From Prevotella sp. (lineage in GTDB: Bacteria; Bacteroidota; Bacteroidia; Bacteroidales; Bacteroidaceae): a stretch of DNA of 64,000 bases. The notes under the pieces are model-generated. The model saw only the letters and a list, made by a program, of their open reading frames with translations. It searched no databases and was not told the DNA's origin. This document shows positions 35,893-44,734 of the stretch, piece by piece (within the stretch, counting starts at the first letter, position 1; the number at the start of each line of letters is the position of its first letter). The translations under genes and the position numbers were made by a program. The DNA lies in assembly GCA_017449025.1 (NCBI GenBank), contig JAFSKJ010000063.1, forward strand, positions 18,463-82,462, written 5' to 3'.

Positions 35893-37599
35893 CTACTTCG
35901 CCACCACTTTCTTTTTCCCACGCACGTACACGCCCGCGGGAAGCCTGCCCTGTGTGGCGCGCTGTCCGCCGAGAGTGTAGATGGCAGAGGGGGTAGTGTC
36001 GGAGGTTGTGACATCGTCAATGCCTGCGGCATCGTACTGAGTGTCGTTGCTCAGGAACACGTCGTCGATGTTCAATGTGCCCGCCTTGGTGCAGCGGAAG
36101 GCAACGATATAGATTTTCGAGGGGTCGATGGTGTGTCCGGCGTTGTCGTAGGCCATCTGGTGGAGGTTGATTACCACGGTTGTGCGGTCACCGATGGTCT
36201 CCTTATAGCTTGAGCTGCTGACGCTGTTCTTGTTGAACAGGCGCACCTGTGTTCCCAGATCCTGCGGTTCCTTAAGCTTCACCACGAGGTACTTGTAGGC
36301 CGACATGTCGGCTCCGGCATTGTAGGACCATCCGCCTACTCCTCCTGACGAAAGCTTCATGGTGCGGTTGGCTGCGTCGTAGGTCATGGTTCCCGAGAAC
36401 TTGCTAATGTTCTGTTCGTCGAAGGGGAAGTACTTCACCTCTACGCCTACGGTTTTCCGTGTCTCATGGCGGCAGAAGTCGGTGTAGGATGCCTCCACCG
36501 TCCCTGTACCCTCGGCAGTGGGCAGCATGATGGTGCCGTTGAACGGAATGTCGTCGCTGGTGAAGGTAGCCCGCATGGAGACATCTTCGGAGTGCCCGTC
36601 GAGATACTGAGCCTTGACGGGAATGCGCGACCGGTTGCCAGGCATGGCACCTACGACGTCGGGAATGTCAAGGGTCTTGACCTCGTAGAACTGCTTCAGC
36701 GAGGAGTCCATCTGATAGTCCTTGTCGGCAATGGGTTGCATGCCCAACTGCTCCAAGGCGGCGAAGGCATAGCGGCTGCCCATGATGCGATAGCCCATGG
36801 CGCAGAAGTGCCAGGGGTCTTTGCCGTTGCCCTCGCAGCCGGCAGAGCTGATGACGTGTGACGTGGGTATCACCGAGGGCAGCTTGGCTATGACAGTGTT
36901 GTGGGCATAGCATGAGCCGCCATACTCCTGGCGTAGCGTCTCCCCGGCATACAGGTGCACATCCTCGGCTTTAAGGTTGAGGTCGGTAAGCAGTCGGGTG
37001 TAGATGGTCTTGACGTTGTTCGGCCAGTTCTGGTCGCCATTGTTGGAACAGCCCTGATGAAGGAGTATGCCCTTGATGACTCCAACCTGCTGGGCCTTTT
37101 TGGCCATGTCTACGAGGCGCTTATAGGGGTCGTTGCCGAAGGCCTGTATCAGTGCTTTCTGCCATGCCTCGGCCTTGCTTACTATGGCACCGATCTTTTC
37201 CGACATGAAGCCCTCGATGGCTATGCCGCCAATGGCTACGTCGACCACTCCCACCTTGACTTCTGGCGGCAAAGCTGCAACCATTGTGCGCCCGAAGTAG
37301 TCGGCCATTCCCAGGCCGATGTCCTGCCCGTCGTAGGGTCGCACTATTGGCGGGGTGGCAGTGTACCACTCCCCCGTCTTACGTGCAGGACTATTGAAGT
37401 CGCGTGCGGCAAGCATCTTGAATCGCGGGTCTACGTACTGTAGGTCTACGGCTTCGGGCTTGGCATTGCCTTCCATGTTCGACTGTCCGAAGCACAGGTA
37501 GATGTAGAAGTTGGGGTCTGGGCCTTCGCCTGCCCTCGTGTCGGCGCTGGCTGTCATGGCCAGGCTACAGAATAGAATAGCTAATAAAATCTTTCTCAT
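35893..37599 (-). CDS. SGNH-type acetyl(xylan) esterase with secretion tail (copy 2)
   Basis: The 568-residue paralogue of the protein at 9761 has a signal peptide (LLAILFCSLAMTASA). SASA/SGNH blocks are FGQSNMEGN with S40, DVAIGGIAIEGF, GILLHQGCSNNGDQNWP, and the His block DPWHFCAMGYR near residue 272. The catalytic domain is followed by an Ig-like domain and a carbohydrate-binding-like beta domain (YNAGADMSAYKYLVVKLK). The tail is IYTLGGQRATQGRLPAGVYVRGKKKVVAK. It is predicted to remove acetyl groups from hemicellulose outside the cell. It is the last gene of a minus-strand operon, 25 bp after GH127, and ends in a strong terminator. Confidence 0.87.
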   Translation of the reverse strand: MRKILLAILFCSLAMTASADTRAGEGPDPNFYIYLCFGQSNMEGNAKPEAVDLQYVDPRFKMLAARDFNSPARKTGEWYTATPPIVRPYDGQDIGLGMADYFGRTMVAALPPEVKVGVVDVAIGGIAIEGFMSEKIGAIVSKAEAWQKALIQAFGNDPYKRLVDMAKKAQQVGVIKGILLHQGCSNNGDQNWPNNVKTIYTRLLTDLNLKAEDVHLYAGETLRQEYGGSCYAHNTVIAKLPSVIPTSHVISSAGCEGNGKDPWHFCAMGYRIMGSRYAFAALEQLGMQPIADKDYQMDSSLKQFYEVKTLDIPDVVGAMPGNRSRIPVKAQYLDGHSEDVSMRATFTSDDIPFNGTIMLPTAEGTGTVEASYTDFCRHETRKTVGVEVKYFPFDEQNISKFSGTMTYDAANRTMKLSSGGVGGWSYNAGADMSAYKYLVVKLKEPQDLGTQVRLFNKNSVSSSSYKETIGDRTTVVINLHQMAYDNAGHTIDPSKIYIVAFRCTKAGTLNIDDVFLSNDTQYDAAGIDDVTTSDTTPSAIYTLGGQRATQGRLPAGVYVRGKKKVVAK

Positions 37600-37624
37600 A
37601 AAATATAAAAGTTACATATTTAGA

Positions 37625-39964
37625 TTACTTGCATAGTCTCACCTCGCTGATGCGCGGAGTCTGCCGGTTCGGCTCGGCACTGATAGTAAGTATTACCGGC
37701 TTTGAGGTGTCAATGCCGTCGGGCAAGTCTACAATGGCCTTTCCCTGACGGTCGAAGGCTACGGTGCCCTGTTCCTTGTCGTCGATGGCCACCACCATGC
37801 GCTCACGGTCGGCAAATCCAGAAAGGCGCAGGGTCTTGGCATCGGCGGCTTTCACCTGATAGGTGAACGATGCGTTAGTGCGACGCCAGTGTATGCCCTC
37901 GTCGCTGCCGTTCCAGCTCTGCCGGGCAGTGAAGAAGTGGTCGCTCTCAGACTGCTGTTCCCCACAGAACACCTTGTCTACGGTGATTGCCTCCAAGGCC
38001 ATGCGCGCCTGTTCCTCGGCGGCTATCTCCTGCTGCTTGGCCGCCCACTCCTGTTGGCTATAGAGAGGGAAGTAGATCTGGTAGCGGCACTCATAGAGCT
38101 TATAGAAGGGCTGGAGCGTCATGCCCTCGAACGAGGGTATAGTGACACCCTGTAGGGTGAAGGTGAGGGGCTTGCCCTCTACTGCCTTCAGGTGTGAGAG
38201 CACCTCGTCTGCCGAGCCAATGATGGCGGGCATCTGAGTCTGTGGAATCTTGGGGCCATTGGCAATGTGTCCGCCACGGCTGTCATCGGCAAAGAGTCCG
38301 TCCTGCCGGTCGGTGCCAGTCTTGGCGGCAAGCACAATGGGGCCGTAGAGAAACGAGTACTGGGGCTTGTTGTCGGGCGTGGTCTCGGCTGTCAGGTGCA
38401 TGGGCATGTCAATGTGCAGTTTGTCGCCGTCCTGCCACTTGCGGTCTATTACGAGATAGCCGTTCTCGGTTCTGTTGGCGACTGGCGAACCGTCGCCCAT
38501 GGTTACGGTGATGGCTTCGCACCATGACGGTATGCGTATCTTGACGGCAAACTCCTTGGCTTTCTTCAGCGTGAATGTCAGGTTGGTGGCAGGCTCGTAG
38601 GGGAAGCGGTTGTCCTGGCTGACGGTGATGTCGCCCCATGTGAGAGTAGAGGGGATGTAGAGGTTGACTAAGAGCTTGTCAGCGCCCTCATGGGCATAGA
38701 CCATCTCTCCGTAGCGTGCTGGGTTTTCAATGCCAGTGCCCACGCAGCACCACATGGAGGTTTGCGGCTGTGAGTAGACACGATAGTGGCCTGAGCGCAT
38801 GGGAGTGAAATAGACGAAGCCGCCCTGCACGGGGTTGAAGATGGAGAGAATATGGTTGTAGAGGGCACGCTCGTAGTAGTCCATGTACGACTTGTCGGCG
38901 CTGGTCTGGTAGAGCATCTTTGTAAGCCGCAGCATGTTGTAGGTGTTGCAGCTCTCCGGCCCCTGCTCAGAAGCCAGCAGCCCGCTGAAGTCGTTGGTGG
39001 GGTTGAAGTGTTCGCGCATAGAGTTACCACCGATGGAGACACTGCGCTGCCCCACCACCACCTGCCAGAAGAACTGCGCTGCGGCATCCCAGTCGTGAAG
39101 TCCCTCAAGATCGGCAATGCGCTTGTAGCCTATCACCTTGGGTATCTGAGTGTTGGCGTGCTTGCCCGTCAGGTTGTCCTCGCCGCGCAGCAATGGCTGC
39201 AGCATCTGCTGGTCGGAGAACTGGTGAGCGAGCCTGAGATACTTCTTGTCGCCTGTGATGCCGTAGACGTCGGCAAAGGTCTCGTTAAGTCCACCTTGCT
39301 CGCTGATAAGCATTTTCTGTATCTGCTCGTCGGTGAGCTGACTAACCTCCTGAATCATCCAGTCGGTGAGCCTCACCAGCATGTCCCTTGCCTGCTGTCG
39401 TCCAGCAATGAGATAGGCATCGCGCAGTCCGGCATAGATCTTATGTATGTTATAGAGCGGCACCCAACGGTCGTTGAGTCCGAAGGAGTTGGCTCGGATG
39501 TCTCCTCGGGCTATCTCGCCCCATATCTTCTTCGGGTCAGGTATTCCTCCAAGGTATCCGTCGGCAGCATCCTGGCAGCGCTTCAGCTCGCTGAGCATAT
39601 AGTCCATGCGGGCCTCAATCTCGGCGTTGCCTGTTGCGGCAAACATATAGCTGAGTGCGGAGAGATAGTGCCCGCCGATGTGTCCGTCGAGGCCGGTGTT
39701 CTCCCAGTTGGAGTAGTTGTCGGCCTTGGGAGTGAGGCCCGCGCCCTTAAGGTAAGGCGCCAACAGGCGGTCGACATCCAAGCCTAACAGGTAGTGGATG
39801 TCGGCCTGCTGGTTCTTCAGGAACTGGCTGTCGGCAAGGCGGACGCTACTGATAGGAAATGATTCGATGCGAGTGGGAAGCTGGGGCTGAGCCTTAAGGC
39901 CTGCCGAGAAAACCGGCAGGCACAATATGGCGGTAAGAGCAACGTGTTTAAGGGAATGATGCAT
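37625..39964 (-). CDS. GH127/GH146 beta-L-arabinofuranosidase
   Basis: The 779-residue protein has a signal peptide (LPVFSAGLKAQ) and a DUF1680-type (alpha/alpha)6 barrel. The zinc-thiolate catalytic set of the family is visible: E337 and C339 in PESCNTYN, and C406 and C407 in MWCCVGTGIENPARYGE. This spacing closely matches the characterised HypBA1 residues E338, C340, C417 and C418. A C-terminal beta extension (about 640-779) is present. It cleaves beta-linked L-arabinofuranose from plant glycans such as pectic arabinan or extensin-like chains. No secretion tail, so probably periplasmic. It lies between GH3 (22 bp upstream) and the SGNH esterase in one operon. Confidence 0.92.
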   Translation of the reverse strand: MHHSLKHVALTAILCLPVFSAGLKAQPQLPTRIESFPISSVRLADSQFLKNQQADIHYLLGLDVDRLLAPYLKGAGLTPKADNYSNWENTGLDGHIGGHYLSALSYMFAATGNAEIEARMDYMLSELKRCQDAADGYLGGIPDPKKIWGEIARGDIRANSFGLNDRWVPLYNIHKIYAGLRDAYLIAGRQQARDMLVRLTDWMIQEVSQLTDEQIQKMLISEQGGLNETFADVYGITGDKKYLRLAHQFSDQQMLQPLLRGEDNLTGKHANTQIPKVIGYKRIADLEGLHDWDAAAQFFWQVVVGQRSVSIGGNSMREHFNPTNDFSGLLASEQGPESCNTYNMLRLTKMLYQTSADKSYMDYYERALYNHILSIFNPVQGGFVYFTPMRSGHYRVYSQPQTSMWCCVGTGIENPARYGEMVYAHEGADKLLVNLYIPSTLTWGDITVSQDNRFPYEPATNLTFTLKKAKEFAVKIRIPSWCEAITVTMGDGSPVANRTENGYLVIDRKWQDGDKLHIDMPMHLTAETTPDNKPQYSFLYGPIVLAAKTGTDRQDGLFADDSRGGHIANGPKIPQTQMPAIIGSADEVLSHLKAVEGKPLTFTLQGVTIPSFEGMTLQPFYKLYECRYQIYFPLYSQQEWAAKQQEIAAEEQARMALEAITVDKVFCGEQQSESDHFFTARQSWNGSDEGIHWRRTNASFTYQVKAADAKTLRLSGFADRERMVVAIDDKEQGTVAFDRQGKAIVDLPDGIDTSKPVILTISAEPNRQTPRISEVRLCK

Positions 39965-39986
39965 AGTTGTTGTATGTGATTTATTA

Positions 39987-42623
39987 TTATCTTATTTCGA
40001 AAGGCAGGGTCTGCAGGTCCTTGTCTAACGATGAAGTACCGCAGAGTAGCTGGTAGCGGCCAGGCTTGACGGAGAGTTCGTCGATGCTCTCATCGTAGTA
40101 TTCGAATGCCTCGCCGTCGAGGGTGATGGTTGCCGTCTTTGTCTCACCGGGGTTAAGCGTCAGCTTCTGGAATCCTTTCAGGCCCTTAATGGGGGCTCCT
40201 GGGTCGTCGAGGCTCTTGACGTAGACTTGCACAGTTTCTGTGCCGGAAACTTTGCCGGTATTGGTCACTGGCATGGTGATGGTCACCTTGGGACTTGAGA
40301 CCTTGGATTTGGAATTTGAGATTTTTGCCTTGCCTGTGGAGAAGGTGGTGTAGCTAAGGCCGTAGCCGAAGGCGTATTGTGGCTGTCCGGTGAAGTAGCG
40401 GTAGGTGCGGTTCTTCATCGAGTAGTCCATGAAGTCGGGCAGGTCGTCGTTGGAGCGGTAGAACGTCACTGGCAGCTTGCCGCCAGGGTTGTAGTCGCCG
40501 AAGAGCACCTCAGCCAGTGCCTTGGCACCGCCCTGACCGGGGTACCAGGCCTGCAGCAGGGCATCGTACTGACCCTCGACGCTGCCAAAGGCAATGGCCG
40601 AGCCTGAGCAATTGACGAAGACGACGGGCTTGCCAGTCTTATGCATGGCTTGGAGCAACAGCTGCTGCACCTTCGGCAATTCGATGGTCTGCTTGTCGCC
40701 TCCTTCACCCTCCATACGGGCAGAGATTCCTCCGATAATAACGATTGCGTCGGCTTGCTTCACCTCGTTGGAAAGGTCGGTGAAGTCGGCCAGCTTACGC
40801 TCGCAGATGTCGCCACGCAGCATGGCGAACTGTCCGTTGCCACGGCGGTACTCAATGACCACGTCGTAGTCCTTGCCCTGCTCTACGGGGAACGACTTGT
40901 ACTCAACGCCACGACGTCCGAAGCCGAAGCCACGACGACCGCCGCCGCCCTTATTCTCCTCGACCACCTGGCCGTTGACCTTCAGCACATAGCCGTTATC
41001 GGTCATCAGTGTGTATTTCATCTCACCGGTGAAAGTCGCGGTAAATTTACCGCTGATGCGGACTGCGAGATTGTCGTTGTTGATGCCCTCGGCAAAGCCC
41101 CATGCACCGAAGGTCGAGAAGTTCAGCTCGTTGTAGTAGCCGCTCTTGTCAGGGTTCTCGAAATTGGTGTCCTTATCGTTCCAGAACTCCACGAGCACGC
41201 CCTTGCCGCCGTTGAAGTCTTGCAGGTGGTGTATGGTGGTGTATTCATCGTTCAGCTCGCAAGCCTTATGGTAGATAATCTTAGTGTTGGGCAGGACATC
41301 CTTGATGCCGCTGAGCAGCGAGTGCTGGTGGGCCTCGGTGGGCGTGCCGCCGTAGTTGCCGTTGAGCAGCTCCACGTCGTCGGCGTTAGGACCAATGACG
41401 GCCAGCGTCTTGATGTTCTTCGAGAGTGGTAGCACGGCGTTATTGTTCTCCAACAGCACCATCGACTCGCGGGCGGCCTGAGTGGCCAGCTCGTCGTGCT
41501 TCTCGCTACTGATGACCTCAGGACCGAGCTTAGCCCAGGGCAGCTTGTCGGCGGGGTCGAACATTCCCAGCTCAAAGCGGCCCATGAGGGTCTTTCTCAG
41601 GTGCTGGTCGAGGTCACTCTCCTTGATTAGTCCCTGCCTCAGTCCGTCGGCGAGGCTCATAAACACCTTACCGCACTCTAAGTCGGTACCGTTAAGTACG
41701 GCATCGACGGAAGCAGAAAGCCCATCCTTGTGGGTCTCGTGCTGTCCGCGATTGAAGAAGTTGTTGATGGCGTCACAGTCGGTGACCACCAGGCCGTCGT
41801 AGTCCCACTTGTTGCGCAGAATGTCGATGAGCAGGCGGTCGCTGGTGCAGCAAGGGCGTCCTTCGAAGCGCTGGTATGCGCACATCACCTCACGCACGTT
41901 GCCTTTTTTCACCAAAGCCTTGAAGGCAGGCAAGTAGGTTTCCCACAGATCGCGGTTGGAAGGCTCTACATTCATGGAGTGTCGCAGTGGCTCAGGTCCA
42001 CTGTGTACGGCGTAGTGCTTGGCACAGGCATGTGTCTTCACGTAATTGGGGTCTTTGCCCTGCATGCCGAGCACGTTCTGTACACCGAGGGTGGCGTTCA
42101 TGTATGGGTCTTCGCCGTAAGTCTCCTGACCGCGTCCCCAGCGTGGGTCTCGGAATATATTTACGTTTGGACACCAGAAGGACAGCTCGGGATTACCGGG
42201 GTAGTAGGTGGCTCCCTGTGGCACGTTGTACAGCTTGGGGTCGTTGTGGTCGGTGCGGTTCCAGTTGGCACGGGCTTCGTCGCTGACTTGCGAGAATACA
42301 TCATAGACGAGCTGTGAGTTGAAGGCTGCAGCCATGCCGATGGGCTGGGGATAAACTGTATACCCCCCCTGGCGCACTCCGTGGCAAGCCTCGCTCCACC
42401 AGTTGTAGGATGGTATGCCCAGACGGTCAATAGAGATGGACTTGTTCATCATCAGTCCGACCTTCTCCTCTGGTGTAAGCATGCCGATGAGGTTCTCCAC
42501 GCGCTCGGCACGAGGCTTGCTTGTGTCCTGCCATAGGTATTTTACCTGAGCGGACAGTCTGTTGGGTGTAAGCTGCGACAGAGTCGCAACAAAGAGGACA
42601 AGGGGTGCTATTGTATGTTTCAT
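39987..42623 (-). CDS. GH3 beta-xylosidase-like enzyme with inserted PA14 domain
   Basis: The 878-residue protein has a signal peptide ending RLSAQ. The GH3 N-terminal barrel has the nucleophile D282 in LVVTDCDAINNF; other marks are WWSEACHGV, FWCPNVNIFRDPRWGRGQE and CAKHYAVHSGPE. The second domain is interrupted by a PA14 domain (about 460-590: VLVEFWNDKDTNFENPD, YTLMTDNGYVLKVNG), which in turn carries a Gly/Arg/Phe loop (KGGGGRRGFGFGRRGV). A fibronectin type III-like domain closes the protein. It probably releases xylose from xylo-oligosaccharides in the periplasm. A Ser/Lys-rich stretch (KISNSKSKVSSPK) before the last domain looks like a low-complexity insertion. Confidence 0.92.
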   Translation of the reverse strand: MKHTIAPLVLFVATLSQLTPNRLSAQVKYLWQDTSKPRAERVENLIGMLTPEEKVGLMMNKSISIDRLGIPSYNWWSEACHGVRQGGYTVYPQPIGMAAAFNSQLVYDVFSQVSDEARANWNRTDHNDPKLYNVPQGATYYPGNPELSFWCPNVNIFRDPRWGRGQETYGEDPYMNATLGVQNVLGMQGKDPNYVKTHACAKHYAVHSGPEPLRHSMNVEPSNRDLWETYLPAFKALVKKGNVREVMCAYQRFEGRPCCTSDRLLIDILRNKWDYDGLVVTDCDAINNFFNRGQHETHKDGLSASVDAVLNGTDLECGKVFMSLADGLRQGLIKESDLDQHLRKTLMGRFELGMFDPADKLPWAKLGPEVISSEKHDELATQAARESMVLLENNNAVLPLSKNIKTLAVIGPNADDVELLNGNYGGTPTEAHQHSLLSGIKDVLPNTKIIYHKACELNDEYTTIHHLQDFNGGKGVLVEFWNDKDTNFENPDKSGYYNELNFSTFGAWGFAEGINNDNLAVRISGKFTATFTGEMKYTLMTDNGYVLKVNGQVVEENKGGGGRRGFGFGRRGVEYKSFPVEQGKDYDVVIEYRRGNGQFAMLRGDICERKLADFTDLSNEVKQADAIVIIGGISARMEGEGGDKQTIELPKVQQLLLQAMHKTGKPVVFVNCSGSAIAFGSVEGQYDALLQAWYPGQGGAKALAEVLFGDYNPGGKLPVTFYRSNDDLPDFMDYSMKNRTYRYFTGQPQYAFGYGLSYTTFSTGKAKISNSKSKVSSPKVTITMPVTNTGKVSGTETVQVYVKSLDDPGAPIKGLKGFQKLTLNPGETKTATITLDGEAFEYYDESIDELSVKPGRYQLLCGTSSLDKDLQTLPFEIR

Positions 42624-42689
42624 AGGGTTGTTTTTTTTTTCGTTGTATTATTGAATTGTCACCTTTCCCCGTATAAGAAAGCATTAAAG

Positions 42690-44684
42690 TCAGAAGCCTC
42701 CATCGGGACGACCACCGCCAAAGCCACCGCCGCCAAAGCCGCCGCCAGGACGTCCGCCGCCAAAGCCGCCACCCCCGAAGCCGGGCATCTGAGGCCGGGG
42801 TTCTTTATTGATGTCAAGAAGCAGTTTTACGAGTGCACGGCGACGCTGTGTCCATGTAGGGAAGTCATCGGCACGCAACACCTTTGGCGTGAAACCCGGC
42901 ATCTGAGGCATGCCGCCACCCATAAAGTCAAGGTTGCTGGTGGTGAGTATGCAGGGGCGCGTCTTGCCGTCGGCAATCATACGGTCGACAATGGCATCGG
43001 CGCCGCCCACCTTAAACCAGCTCTCCATGGTGTCGCCCTCTGCAGGAATGAGCTGCACGAAGGTGGGCATGCCCATGGCACGCGACATTGGCGGCGTATA
43101 CCATGCCTCATAGCGGTTTAGGTCGTAGGCCACACGACCGTGCTCTATCTCGCCTTGTGAAGCGAAGCTGAAGGGTGAGTTGGGATTGTTGGCAATGCTG
43201 AATTTGAATCCTTTGTCGGGCGAAATGAACATGTTGCTGGGGTCGGCAACGGGTGTACCGTCTACTATGAAGCAGTACTCAAAGGTCTCGAAGAGGTACT
43301 GGCCTTCGATGGTGATGCTCCAGACACCGTCGCTGTCGCGCTCCATGACTATGTTGTCAGGAATCATCTCGCAGTCAAGCTCCACGCGCTTAGCCTCAGG
43401 AGCCTTGAAACGGAAGGTGATGCCCTGCTCACCGTACTCAGGCGAGATAATGGGACGGGGGAAGAGACGAGCCATAACGCCCGGCGTGAACTGCTGTTCC
43501 TTGCCTGTGGCAGGAGGTGTAGGCTTTGCCTCCTTCATTGCTGCCTCGGCTGCTTTCTTGTTGAAAAGTAGAGGGAGCGTCTGTGCAAGGAAATATTTGG
43601 CGTTCATCCAGGTGTGACCATACTTATCGGTGGTGAACTCCTTCACCGAGTTGATTCCTTTCTTGTCGAGAAACTCCATGTAATCGCGGGCATTGCCGTA
43701 GAGGAAATCGTCTGTACCCACACCAAGCCAGAACAGCCGTATCTTCTTGTTGGTATCGTCGGCCTGGTCGTAGACGTTGGGAATGTCGGTAGATGTGAAT
43801 GAGCTGTAGGAGCACAGGTAAGCGAACTTGTCAAGGTTGGTAAGGCCATTGTAGAGTGCTTGATTGCCCCCTCGTGAGAAGCCTCCGATGGCGCGGTTGT
43901 CACGGTTGTTGATAGTGCGGTAGTTCTTCTCTATGTATGGCATGAGGTCATTGATGAGATCTTTGCTGAAGATGTCACCGCCGAAGGGGGATCGCGATGA
44001 TACCGCAGCATTGTTAACAGTGTCGGGCTTAAGTCCTGCCTTCAGTTTCATCGGATTGCCGTATGGCATTACAACTATCATTTCCTTTGCCTTGCCTGCC
44101 GCTATGAGGTTGTCGAGAATATAGTTGACACGCCCCACCTTGTAGTAGACCTCCTCGGTGTCGGTGGTGCCGCTGATAAGGTAGAACACTGGATATTTCT
44201 TCTGGTCTCCCATGTTAAACTGCATTCCCATATTATTATAGGAAGGTGGCAGGTAGACTACAGCATTGTTGGTGGCACCCAGACTCTTGGAGTAGTAGTG
44301 CACATACTCCACCCTGCCATGCTCCACGTCACAGATGTCGTGGGGAAGCGTCCCCGACTGCGACGGAATCTCCACGAGGCTGTTCTTAAAGCCCTCGTTA
44401 GGAAAGTACTGCGGGTTCATGGGGTCCATCACGCTGACCCCGTCGACGATGAAGCAATAGGGGTACATGTCGGGGGCTGCGGGTCCCAGCGTCACGGTCC
44501 ACAGCCCGTCGGTATTCTTGGTCATCTCTTTGCGACCCGCAAACTGCACATCGACAATCACCGCTTTTGCCGAGTCATTCTTGTACTGGAACGTCACTGT
44601 CCCGTCTTCGTTTGCTCGCGGCTGCGCCGACAAAGCTATGGCGCTGCTGAGTAACAAGGTTGATAATAAGGTTCTTTTCATCAT
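42690..44684 (-). CDS. CE1-like esterase with a degenerate second esterase half and Gly-rich tail
   Basis: The 664-residue protein starts at the MMKRTLL signal peptide (44684); a longer ORF would overlap the upstream gene and lacks a signal. Order: Ig-like E-set domain (about 25-110); CE1 esterase (about 115-375) with the nucleophile S270 in GGFSRGGNQAL, an acid in GVGTDDFLYG and H357 in YGHTWMNA; a second E-set domain (about 395-490, FRFKAPEAKRVELDCEMI); then a short esterase-like piece (WFKVGGADAIVDRMIADGKT ... DFPTWTQRRRALVKLLL) lacking the nucleophile region. The end repeats GGGFGGGRPG. Likely a feruloyl or acetyl esterase on xylan; only the first half can be active. It is followed by GH3. 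Confidence 0.87.
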   Translation of the reverse strand: MMKRTLLSTLLLSSAIALSAQPRANEDGTVTFQYKNDSAKAVIVDVQFAGRKEMTKNTDGLWTVTLGPAAPDMYPYCFIVDGVSVMDPMNPQYFPNEGFKNSLVEIPSQSGTLPHDICDVEHGRVEYVHYYSKSLGATNNAVVYLPPSYNNMGMQFNMGDQKKYPVFYLISGTTDTEEVYYKVGRVNYILDNLIAAGKAKEMIVVMPYGNPMKLKAGLKPDTVNNAAVSSRSPFGGDIFSKDLINDLMPYIEKNYRTINNRDNRAIGGFSRGGNQALYNGLTNLDKFAYLCSYSSFTSTDIPNVYDQADDTNKKIRLFWLGVGTDDFLYGNARDYMEFLDKKGINSVKEFTTDKYGHTWMNAKYFLAQTLPLLFNKKAAEAAMKEAKPTPPATGKEQQFTPGVMARLFPRPIISPEYGEQGITFRFKAPEAKRVELDCEMIPDNIVMERDSDGVWSITIEGQYLFETFEYCFIVDGTPVADPSNMFISPDKGFKFSIANNPNSPFSFASQGEIEHGRVAYDLNRYEAWYTPPMSRAMGMPTFVQLIPAEGDTMESWFKVGGADAIVDRMIADGKTRPCILTTSNLDFMGGGMPQMPGFTPKVLRADDFPTWTQRRRALVKLLLDINKEPRPQMPGFGGGGFGGGRPGGGFGGGGFGGGRPDGGF

Positions 44685-44734
44685 GATATCTTGGTTTTTT
44701 GTTGTAGGTTTGGTAGGTATGGTAGGTTTTGAGG

